Below are positions 14,367 through 21,014 of a DNA stretch of 21,014 nt, piece after piece. A program made the translations under genes and the position numbers. The notes under the pieces were generated by a model. That model worked only from the letters and a program-made list of their open reading frames with translations, was not told where the DNA came from and ran no database searches. The DNA is from an uncultured Mollicutes bacterium (GTDB taxonomy: Bacteria > Bacillota_I > Bacilli_A > RF39 > UBA660), in contig URRF01000019.1 in assembly GCA_900550145.1 (NCBI GenBank), forward strand, positions 1 to 21,014, written 5' to 3'. How positions within the stretch are numbered: the first letter of the stretch is position 1; each line of letters begins with the position of its first letter.

Positions 14367-15371
14367 ATGATAGAAGAATTTGATATTGAATTATTTAAAG
14401 AATATACTAGGAAGGAAAAAACTTGTATTGACGTATGTAAAAAATTTAATATATCTATTTTAGATTTTTGGAATATTGTTAATAAGTTAAAAAAAGATGG
14501 TATAAATGTAATTGTGTCTGGTAGTGGCGAAGATTCAACTATATTGAATTTGGATGAGAGAAATTTAAATGGAGATAATATTTATACTATTGATATAGGT
14601 GATGAGAATGAATTTAAAGCACTATTAATTTCGGATACTAGATTGGGAAGTAAGTATCAACAATTGTCTAGGTTAAATAATGCATATGAAGAAGCATTTA
14701 AAAACGGTTATAGAAATGTAATACATTTAGGGGACATAACAGAGGGATTGTATGCTCTAAAGAATCCATATTATCAAATGCTTTTTTCTGATACAACGGA
14801 TAGTCAAATAAATTATGTTGTTTTAAATTATCCATACATAGAGGGTATGAAAACATATTTTATTACTGGAGATCAAGATACTACGCATACATCAAAAAAT
14901 GGTATAGATATAGGTAGAAAAATATCTGAATTAAGAGATGATATGATATATCTTGGAAATATGAGATGTTTAATTAATGTAAAAAAGATGAAAATTCTTG
15001 CTCAACATTTAAAAGTTGGAGCATTTGATAGAGCCAAAACTATATCGTTAAAGCAACAAGATGCAATTTCTGCTATAAGAAGTGAGGAAAAAGTAGATAT
15101 TATTTTGGATGGTCATACATTAATAGATCAACAAATAACTGAAAGAGATATGGAAGAAATATCTGTTTCTAGTTTAGTATCTACAACCCCTAGAATAAGA
15201 AATAGTGCTATACCTCATAATGTTGGATATGTTCTTTTAACTGCGTATCTTACTAAAGATGGGAGATTTAAAGAAAAAGAAGTTACGTATGCTCCATATT
15301 ATCAAACATATAAAGATGATTATAGTAAAGTAAAAGTATTAAAAAGGGGTGCAAAAAATAATGAAATTTAA
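14367..15371 (+). CDS. HTH-metallophosphoesterase-like protein, degenerate active site
   Basis: The 334-residue protein is homologous to the gene that follows. Residues ~17-50 (EKTCIDVCKKFNISILDFW) look like a helix-turn-helix, and ~83-300 has the calcineurin-like phosphoesterase order. The motifs are damaged: SDTRL (89-93) has Arg for the metal-binding His, HLGDITEG (120-127) has Glu or Thr for the second Asp, GDQD (168-171) replaces GNHD/E, and GHTL (249-252) replaces GHxH. H214 remains. It is probably not a normal two-metal phosphatase and may act as a partner or regulator of the intact copy, though the reading frame is undamaged, so it is not a pseudogene. GGAGG at 14358 sets ATG 14367; the in-frame GTG at 14331 lies in the terminator. 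It overlaps the next gene by 11 bases. Confidence 0.75.
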   Translation: MIEEFDIELFKEYTRKEKTCIDVCKKFNISILDFWNIVNKLKKDGINVIVSGSGEDSTILNLDERNLNGDNIYTIDIGDENEFKALLISDTRLGSKYQQLSRLNNAYEEAFKNGYRNVIHLGDITEGLYALKNPYYQMLFSDTTDSQINYVVLNYPYIEGMKTYFITGDQDTTHTSKNGIDIGRKISELRDDMIYLGNMRCLINVKKMKILAQHLKVGAFDRAKTISLKQQDAISAIRSEEKVDIILDGHTLIDQQITERDMEEISVSSLVSTTPRIRNSAIPHNVGYVLLTAYLTKDGRFKEKEVTYAPYYQTYKDDYSKVKVLKRGAKNNEI

Positions 15372-16368
15372 TAGAATGCTTACTTTTGAAGAGGCGAAAA
15401 CAATATATACAAAATATTTAAAAAAAGAAGAAAGTGTTATGGATTTAGCAAATAGATTAGGAATTTCTGTAGATGAAGTGTATGGGCTTTCACATTTACT
15501 TAATTATTTTGGATATTCAGTAGATATAGTTTTAGTTAATAATGAATATATTATAAAAAAAATAAGAAAACAAAATAATATATCAAATAAAAAAATTAAA
15601 CCATCTATGAATGATTGCAATAAATTTACTATAGGAATTGTATCTGATACACATTTGTGTTCAAAAGAGCAACAGCTTCATATGTTAAACACTGCATATA
15701 AATATTTTTATGAAAAGGAAATAAGTGATGTTTTGCATTGTGGAGATTTAGTAGATGGAGATTATGGTGAAAAAAGAAAGTTACAGATATATTCTAGATT
15801 TATGAATGGTGCTAAGGAACAATCTGATTATGTTATTGATATGTATCCTAGAGTAGAAGGAATAAAGACAAGATTTATACAGGGTAGTCATGATGAATCT
15901 CATAAAACAAATGGTGGAATAATATTAGGCGAAGTAATTGAACGTGATAGAAGTGATATGATATATGAGGGACAAGATCATGCTGATGTAGTGATTAATG
16001 GTGTTAAGATAAGAATGCGACATCCAGGTGGAGGTGTTTCAAAATATAGATCAAGATCTTTACAAAACACCATAGATAGTATGTCATCAGGTAATAAACC
16101 AAAAATGATTGCAGAAGGTCATTATCATAAATCATATTATTGTATATATAGAAATGTACATGGATTGTTAGTGCCTTCATTGTGTTATCAATCACAATTT
16201 ATGGAAAGAAAAGATGTATCAAATATAATGGGATTTTATGATGTTGATATATATACTGATGAGAAGGGAAATATACAATATATAACACCAAGAGAACATT
16301 TATTTAAAGAGAAAGATATAAAAAAAGACGATTGGTTAAAAACAAAAAGGTTAGTGATTAAACATTAA
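15361..16368 (+). CDS. HTH-metallophosphoesterase
   Basis: The 335-residue protein is a calcineurin-like phosphoesterase with metal-site motifs in order: SDTHL (D96, H98), HCGDLVDG (D129), GSHDE (175-179; Ser replaces the usual Asn of GNHD/E), H221 in RHPGGG, and GHYH (H254, H256). Residues ~24-55 (EESVMDLANRLGISVDEVY) resemble a helix-turn-helix, suggesting DNA or RNA contact, but this is inferred. The substrate is unknown; members act on phosphodiesters of nucleic acids, nucleotides or proteins. AAAAGGGGTG (15342-15351) lies within the end of the previous gene. The 11-base overlap and close similarity in domain order indicate tandem duplication and co-translation. No signal peptide is visible, so it should be cytoplasmic. 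Confidence 0.8.
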   Translation: MKFNRMLTFEEAKTIYTKYLKKEESVMDLANRLGISVDEVYGLSHLLNYFGYSVDIVLVNNEYIIKKIRKQNNISNKKIKPSMNDCNKFTIGIVSDTHLCSKEQQLHMLNTAYKYFYEKEISDVLHCGDLVDGDYGEKRKLQIYSRFMNGAKEQSDYVIDMYPRVEGIKTRFIQGSHDESHKTNGGIILGEVIERDRSDMIYEGQDHADVVINGVKIRMRHPGGGVSKYRSRSLQNTIDSMSSGNKPKMIAEGHYHKSYYCIYRNVHGLLVPSLCYQSQFMERKDVSNIMGFYDVDIYTDEKGNIQYITPREHLFKEKDIKKDDWLKTKRLVIKH

Positions 16369-16377
16369 TCTTTTTGA

Positions 16378-16406
16378 TTGCAAATGACTTATTTAAGTGA
16401 TAAAAT
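16378..16406 (+). promoter_or_regulatory. Promoter of tilS-ftsH
   Basis: TTGCAA (16378-16383), 17 bases, TAAAAT (16401-16406), the same boxes and spacing as before rplK. Transcription should start near 16412, directly before the ribosome site AGAGGTGAT. Confidence 0.6.
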
Positions 16407-16428
16407 ACTTTTTAAAAGAGGTGATTAG

Positions 16429-17760
16429 ATGGAGGAGGCAATTAGATTTTTATCTGATAATAATTTAATTAATATAAATGATTATGTAGTTATTGGATTA
16501 TCTGGTGGACCAGATTCTATGGCTCTTTTAAATATACTCTTGGAATATAGAAAAAAAATAAATATGAATATAGTTTGTGCACATGTTAATCATGGAATTA
16601 GAAAAGAAAGTGATGATGAAGAGATATTTGTGCACAATTATTGTAAAGAGAATAATGTAATATTTGAATATATGAAATTAGAAAAGTGTAATAATTCTAA
16701 TTTTGAAAGTTTTGCTAGAAAAAAGAGATATGATTTTTTTGATAGTGTAATAAAAAAATATGATGCAAAAATATTGTTTACTGCTCATCATGGTGATGAT
16801 CTTATTGAAACTATATTGATGCGACTTGTTAGAGGTTCTACATTAAAGGGCTATGCTGGATTTCCTGCTATTACAGAAAAACAAGATTATAAAATAGTTA
16901 GACCTCTTGTTTTTTATACAAAAAGTGATATAGATAATTATAATAATATAAATAATATACCATATGTTGTTGATAAAACTAATGAAAGTGATTTATATAC
17001 TAGGAATAGGTATAGACATAATATGCTTCCATTTTTAAAAAATGAAAATAAAAATGTTCATTTGAAATTTTTAAAATTTAGCAGTGAACTATTTAAATAT
17101 AGTAATTATATAGATGATATAGTTAATAAATGTGTGGATAGTGTTTATAAAAATAATAAGTTATATATAAATGAATATATAAAGTTAGATGATTTAATTA
17201 GAGAAAAAATAATGAATTATATTTTTCATGATTTATATGGTGATAATTTATATCTTATAGAAAAAAAACATATTGACATAGTTAATAAATTAATTTTTAG
17301 TAATAAGCCAAATATGAGAGTTAGTTTACCTAATGAATTGGTTGTTATTAGAAATTATGACAAAGTGTCATTCTGTAAAAATAAAGAAATTACTAAGGAT
17401 TATAAATATGAAATTAAAGATGGACTCATAATAAATAATGGTATATTTCATATAGTAGATGATATAAGTGATGATAGTAATTATGTATGCAGATTAAATA
17501 AAAAAAATGTTACTTTACCTATATATGTTAGAAATAGAAAAAATGGAGATAAAATTTGTGTAAAGGGTTTAAATGGTAGTAAAAAGATTAAAGATATATT
17601 TATTGATTCAAAGATTAAAAAGAGTGATAGAGATAGATATCCAATAGTAGTAGACGCTAATGATATTATTCTGTGGATACCAGGAGTGAAAAAATCAAAA
17701 TATAATGGGGAAAAAAATGAAAAGTGTGATATAATAATCAAGTACGAGGAGGAAACATGA
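16429..17760 (+). CDS. tilS: tRNA(Ile)-lysidine synthetase TilS
   Basis: TilS uses ATP and lysine to change C34 of the CAU-anticodon tRNA(Ile) to lysidine, which switches decoding from AUG to AUA and is essential in AT-rich genomes that use many AUA codons. The PP-loop SGGPDS is at 25-30 and the family motif HVNHGIRKESDDEE follows. The N-terminal ATPase domain spans ~18-210, then a substrate domain, and a C-terminal TilS domain has VRNRKNGDKICVKGLNGSKKIKDIFID-like sequence (near nt 17527-17610). The 443-residue length is normal. ATG 16429 follows AGAGGTGAT. The ATGA overlap with ftsH matches the common tilS-ftsH linkage; the hpt gene often found between them is absent. Confidence 0.94.
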   Translation: MEEAIRFLSDNNLININDYVVIGLSGGPDSMALLNILLEYRKKINMNIVCAHVNHGIRKESDDEEIFVHNYCKENNVIFEYMKLEKCNNSNFESFARKKRYDFFDSVIKKYDAKILFTAHHGDDLIETILMRLVRGSTLKGYAGFPAITEKQDYKIVRPLVFYTKSDIDNYNNINNIPYVVDKTNESDLYTRNRYRHNMLPFLKNENKNVHLKFLKFSSELFKYSNYIDDIVNKCVDSVYKNNKLYINEYIKLDDLIREKIMNYIFHDLYGDNLYLIEKKHIDIVNKLIFSNKPNMRVSLPNELVVIRNYDKVSFCKNKEITKDYKYEIKDGLIINNGIFHIVDDISDDSNYVCRLNKKNVTLPIYVRNRKNGDKICVKGLNGSKKIKDIFIDSKIKKSDRDRYPIVVDANDIILWIPGVKKSKYNGEKNEKCDIIIKYEEET

Positions 17761-19658
17761 AAAAAAATACAGTTAAAAAGGGCTTGATGCCATATTTATT
17801 ACTTATAATTGCAACATTATTTATAGTATTTTCTACTGGTTTATTTGGTGGAAAGATAAATATACTATCTTATAGTGAGTTTGAGAAAAATTTAAAAGAA
17901 GGAAAGATTACAGAATTGAAACTTGTCCCTAGAGGAAGTGCTTCAATTTATGAAGTTACTGGTAAGCTTGATGGTTACAAAGAAAATGAAACATTTTATG
18001 CGAAGTTACCATTATCTGAAACTATAATGGAAAGAATTATTGCTGAAAAAGATAAGAAAAATTTTGAAATAAACGCAGAGAGTGACCCAGATGCAAGTGC
18101 ATTATTACAATTTGCAATAAATGTACTTCCTATGATTATATTAGTAGGTGGTGCATTATACTTCTTTAGTAGACAAATGGGAAGTAGTAGTAAATCACTT
18201 GATTTTGGTAAGAGTAGAGCTAAACTTAGTGAAGACAATGGAAAAGTAACATTTAAAGATGTTGCTGGATTAATAGAAGAAAAGGAAGAAGTTGCAGAAC
18301 TTATAGATTTCTTAAAAAATCCAAAGAAGTTTCAAAAACTTGGTGCTAGAATACCTAAAGGAGTACTTTTAGTAGGTCCTCCTGGAACAGGAAAAACATT
18401 GCTTGCAAAAGCAGTTGCGGGAGAAGCAAATGTACCTTTCTACTTTATAAGTGGTTCTGATTTCGTTGAACTATTTGTTGGTATAGGTGCATCTCGTGTA
18501 AGAGATATGTTTAAACAAGCAAAGCAAAATGCACCATGTTTAGTATTTATAGATGAAATAGACGCAGTAGGTAGACAAAGAGGAACTGGTTTAGGTGGTG
18601 GACATGATGAAAGAGAACAAACTCTTAATCAGTTACTTACTGAAATGGATGGATTTGGTGCTAACGAAGGAATAATAATAATTGCAGCAACAAATAGACC
18701 TGATGTACTTGATCCAGCATTACTTAGACCAGGAAGATTTGATAGACAAGTTACAGTTAATCTTCCAGATGTTAAAGGAAGAGAAGAAATACTAGAAGTT
18801 CATGCAAGAAATAAAACTTTTGCACCTTCTGTAAAACTTTCTAATATAGCAAAAAGAACAGTTGGATTTAGTGGAGCAGATTTAGAGAATTTACTAAATG
18901 AAGCAGCACTTTTAGCTGTTCGTAGAAATAAAACTGAAATATCAATGTCAGAAATAGATGAAGCAACTGATAGAGTATTAATGGGACCTGCTAAGAAGAG
19001 TAAAAAATATACTGAAAAAGAAAGACAAATGGTTGCTCATCATGAAGCGGGACATGTTGTACTTGGTCTTAAATTAGATGATGCTAATGATGTACAGAAA
19101 GTTACAATTATTCCAAGAGGATATGCAGGTGGATATGCTATGATGCTTCCAAGAGAAGAAACATATACTTCAACTAAAAAAGAATTACTAGAAAGAATTA
19201 CTGGCCTTTTAGGAGGAAGAGTAGCAGAAGAACTTGTTTATAATGAAGTTTCAACAGGTGCTCATAATGACTTTGAAAAAGCAACTAAAATAGCAAGAGC
19301 AATGGTTACTGAATATGGTATGAGTGATCTTGGACCTATACAATTTGAACAAGAAGAGGGAGGAGTATTCCTAGGAAGAGATTATAATAAATCTAAGAAT
19401 TTCTCTAATGAAGTTGCTCATGAAATAGATATAGAAATGCGTAAAATAATTAATGAATGTTATGATAATGCAAAGAAAATATTGAAAGAAAATATGAATT
19501 TATTAGAATTAATTGCAAATGCATTACTTGAAAATGAAACATTAACAAAAGAACAAATTGATTATTTAGCAGAAAATGGTAAAATGCCAGATGAAGATTT
19601 AGTTGTAGAAGAAAAAGAAGAAAAGCCAAAAAAAGAAACTAAAAAGAAAGACAAATAA
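17757..19658 (+). CDS. ftsH: ATP-dependent zinc metalloprotease FtsH
   Basis: FtsH (633 residues) is a membrane-bound hexameric protease that degrades misassembled membrane proteins and some regulators. Membrane segments lie at ~12-30 and ~117-138, flanking an extracytoplasmic domain. The AAA+ domain has Walker A GPPGTGKT (207-214), Walker B LVFIDEIDAVG and the second-region-of-homology stretch ATNRPDVLDPALLRPGRFD. The protease site is HEAGH (429-433), with D505 as the likely third zinc ligand. The tail is Lys/Glu-rich (KKETKKKDK). It starts inside the tilS stop (ATGA) with GAGGAGG upstream, so the pair is translationally coupled. All catalytic residues looked for are present. Confidence 0.97.
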   Translation: MKKNTVKKGLMPYLLLIIATLFIVFSTGLFGGKINILSYSEFEKNLKEGKITELKLVPRGSASIYEVTGKLDGYKENETFYAKLPLSETIMERIIAEKDKKNFEINAESDPDASALLQFAINVLPMIILVGGALYFFSRQMGSSSKSLDFGKSRAKLSEDNGKVTFKDVAGLIEEKEEVAELIDFLKNPKKFQKLGARIPKGVLLVGPPGTGKTLLAKAVAGEANVPFYFISGSDFVELFVGIGASRVRDMFKQAKQNAPCLVFIDEIDAVGRQRGTGLGGGHDEREQTLNQLLTEMDGFGANEGIIIIAATNRPDVLDPALLRPGRFDRQVTVNLPDVKGREEILEVHARNKTFAPSVKLSNIAKRTVGFSGADLENLLNEAALLAVRRNKTEISMSEIDEATDRVLMGPAKKSKKYTEKERQMVAHHEAGHVVLGLKLDDANDVQKVTIIPRGYAGGYAMMLPREETYTSTKKELLERITGLLGGRVAEELVYNEVSTGAHNDFEKATKIARAMVTEYGMSDLGPIQFEQEEGGVFLGRDYNKSKNFSNEVAHEIDIEMRKIINECYDNAKKILKENMNLLELIANALLENETLTKEQIDYLAENGKMPDEDLVVEEKEEKPKKETKKKDK

Positions 19659-19668
19659 TGTTAACTAC

Positions 19669-19704
19669 AAATAGCAAGTATTTATTTACTTGCTATTTTA
19701 TTAT
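19669..19704 (+). terminator. Terminator after ftsH
   Basis: AAATAGCAAGTA (19669-19680) pairs with TACTTGCTATTT (19687-19698) around a 6-base loop. The U-tract (TTTTATTAT) is modest, but the 12-bp stem is perfect. Confidence 0.75.
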
Positions 19705-19713
19705 AGAATAGTA

Positions 19714-19744
19714 TTGACTCTACCCTTAACTGGAGTGATATAAA
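19714..19744 (+). promoter_or_regulatory. MerR-type promoter with 19-bp spacer
   Basis: TTGACT (19714-19719), then 19 bases and TATAAA (19739-19744). The spacer holds ACTC...GAGT outer arms (19717-19736) around CCCTTAACTGG, very like CueR/SoxR-family operators. The long spacer is the hallmark of promoters that MerR proteins activate by DNA distortion, here probably its own. Confidence 0.75.
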
Positions 19745-19763
19745 TTACTTGAAAGGAGGAATT

Positions 19764-20882
19764 ATGTATAAGATTGGAGAATTTTCATTACTTAATAAAG
19801 TAACAATTAAAACACTTCGTTATTATAACGAAATTGGTTTATTTATACCTAAAGTAATAGATAAATATACTGGATATAGATATTATGATGAGGATCAATT
19901 AGAAGAATTTAATAAAATATCTAAATATAAAGAACTTGGTTTTTCTTTAGAAGATATAAAGAAATTAAAAAATAATAATGATGAATCAATAATAAATAAA
20001 CAAATAGAAGAACTTACATTACAAGGAAAAGACATAGATAACAAATTAAGTATTTTAAAAAATATGATTAGAGGTGATAGTATGAATGTTAGTTTTAAAC
20101 CATATAGTGAAAAATATAAAATAGGTAAAAGAGTAATTTTAAAAAATAGAGAAGATTTAGAAAATAGATTAATTGAAGTTAAAAACATATTAGATAAAAA
20201 TAATATTAAATATGATAAACCAGTTATGTGTAATTTTGAAATTGGTTATGAATATGAAAATATTGATGCATTTGTAGGTTATTTAGTAGATGAAGATATA
20301 GAAGTTAATGATTTAGAAACTATTGATTTAAGTAAAAATGAAAAATATTTAATAATAAAATGTGATAAAAATGAAATAGAAGATGCATATTCAAAAATGG
20401 TTTCATATGCACATGATAATAAAATACAAATTAGGGGATTTTTTACTGAAGTATATAATAATAATGAAATAGAAATATATGTAGATGCTTTTGATTTAAA
20501 TGAAATAAATGATGATTATATTCATTATTTAAATGAATTTAATAAAAATATAGATTGTGAAATAGATGAAGAACTTATAGGTAAATATAGAATAATAGAA
20601 ATATTACCTGATTTAAAATATATGTATAATAAAAACAAACAAAAAAGTAACTTAGATACTAAATACAAAATACTTGAACTTTTAAAAGATGGAAGTACAA
20701 ATTACGATAATATAAAATGGAATAAAGATTCTTTACTTGTTAATTATGATAATAATATTATACCTATGAAAATTTACAAATATAAACATGATAATAAAGA
20801 ATATATAGTAATATTAATGAATGAAACTATGGAATATTATAAAACAGCAAGACCTATTCAATATTTATATGAAAAAATATAA
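19764..20882 (+). CDS. MerR-family regulator with effector-binding domain and extra C-terminal domain
   Basis: The 372-residue protein begins with a MerR winged-helix DNA-binding domain (1-70: YKIGEFSLLNKVTIKTLRYYNEIGLF, then YTGYRYYDEDQL), followed by a dimerising helix (~75-107). Residues ~108-265 look like a BmrR/GyrI-type drug- or small-molecule-binding domain (NVSFKPYSEKYKIGKRV to a DAF segment). Residues ~285-372 form an added domain rich in Lys/Asn/Tyr that I do not recognise. No metal-binding Cys pair typical of metal sensors is seen, so an organic ligand is more likely. ATG 19764 is set by AAAGGAGG (19752-19759). The 19-bp-spaced promoter upstream suggests autoregulation. No transporter or resistance gene is next to it, so its target is unknown. 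Confidence 0.85.
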   Translation: MYKIGEFSLLNKVTIKTLRYYNEIGLFIPKVIDKYTGYRYYDEDQLEEFNKISKYKELGFSLEDIKKLKNNNDESIINKQIEELTLQGKDIDNKLSILKNMIRGDSMNVSFKPYSEKYKIGKRVILKNREDLENRLIEVKNILDKNNIKYDKPVMCNFEIGYEYENIDAFVGYLVDEDIEVNDLETIDLSKNEKYLIIKCDKNEIEDAYSKMVSYAHDNKIQIRGFFTEVYNNNEIEIYVDAFDLNEINDDYIHYLNEFNKNIDCEIDEELIGKYRIIEILPDLKYMYNKNKQKSNLDTKYKILELLKDGSTNYDNIKWNKDSLLVNYDNNIIPMKIYKYKHDNKEYIVILMNETMEYYKTARPIQYLYEKI

Positions 20883-20887
20883 AATAG

Positions 20888-20920
20888 ACAAATATGAGGT
20901 TAACCCTTATATTTGTTTTT
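20888..20920 (+). terminator. Terminator after the MerR gene
   Basis: ACAAATATGAGG (20888-20899) pairs with CCTTATATTTGT (20905-20916, one G-U) around TTAAC, with a T-run to 20920. It begins five bases after the stop. Confidence 0.85.
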
Positions 20921-20946
20921 ATATGCAGTTTATTTTTTTATATAAT
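20918..20946 (+). promoter_or_regulatory. Possible promoter of the prepilin-like gene
   Basis: TTTATA (20918-20923), 17 bases, TATAAT (20941-20946). The -10 is consensus and the -35 matches 4 of 6. It overlaps the T-run of the preceding terminator. Confidence 0.5.
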
Positions 20947-20980
20947 TGTGGTATATTAAAAATAAGAATAAGGAGGATAT

Positions 20981-21014
20981 ATGAAAAAGAGAAATGCATT
21001 TACATTAATAGAAT
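20981..21014 (+). CDS. Prepilin-like (type IV pilin/pseudopilin) protein, 3' partial
   Basis: ATG 20981 follows AGGAGG (20971-20976) with a 4-base spacer. The visible codons read MKKRNAFTLIE: a short basic leader then FTLIE, the class III signal recognised by prepilin peptidase. Cleavage would fall between Ala and Phe (Gly is more usual at -1), and Glu5 of the mature protein is present. The rest lies outside the window, so pilin, competence pseudopilin and a pilin-anchored surface protein cannot be told apart. The partial protein at the left edge may belong to the same broad class. Confidence 0.75.
   Translation, partial: MKKRNAFTLIE

Noticed and set aside
14367..15371. First phosphoesterase as a pseudogene
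   Set aside because: There is no frameshift or internal stop, the ribosome site is intact and it is coupled to the next gene; only catalytic residues are changed.

Overview
The window is AT-rich, densely packed and coded almost wholly on the + strand. It looks like a low-GC Firmicute close to the Mollicutes/Erysipelotrichia side of Bacilli, probably an uncultured gut-type lineage. The signs are AT-rich codon use, strong AGGAGG ribosome sites, an L10 leader, a CIRCE element, a 1209-residue RpoC and a ClpB without its N domain. TGA is used as a stop (end of tilS) and the Trp codons I read are TGG, so this is the standard code, not the Mycoplasma code. The species call is inference.

Layout: (1) 1-980, the 3' part of a secreted or surface protein. 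Its C-terminal segment looks like the variable region of a diversity-generating retroelement (DGR), and a GC-rich hairpin follows the stop. No reverse transcriptase or template repeat is in the window. (2) 1008-4557, the transcription/translation block secE-nusG, rplK-rplA and rplJ-(DUF1653 gene)-rplL. It has its own promoters, two L1-binding-type mRNA sites and an L10 leader. (3) 4672-12008, rpoB-rpoC with its own promoter and a strong terminator. (4) 12055-14205, clpB under a CIRCE/HrcA heat-shock operator. (5) 14210-16368, a 20-codon small ORF whose 3' end lies inside a strong terminator, followed by two overlapping HTH plus metallophosphoesterase genes. The first of these has lost most metal ligands. 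(6) 16378-19704, tilS-ftsH with an ATGA overlap. (7) 19714-20920, a MerR-family regulator with a 19-bp-spaced, probably self-controlled promoter. (8) 20918-21014, the first codons of a prepilin-like protein.

How the genes fit together: most of the window is housekeeping. RNA polymerase beta/beta', NusG and ribosomal stalk proteins share autoregulated mRNAs, and ClpB, FtsH and TilS cover protein quality control and tRNA maturation. The less ordinary parts are the DGR-like target at the left edge, the DUF1653 gene between rplJ and rplL, the possible ribosome-controlled attenuator with the active/degenerate phosphoesterase pair, and an RpoB rifampicin pocket carrying Asn where His is usual. There is no gene-free stretch above 300 bases; the gaps at 921-1155 and 4512-4779 hold the hairpins, promoters and terminators listed.
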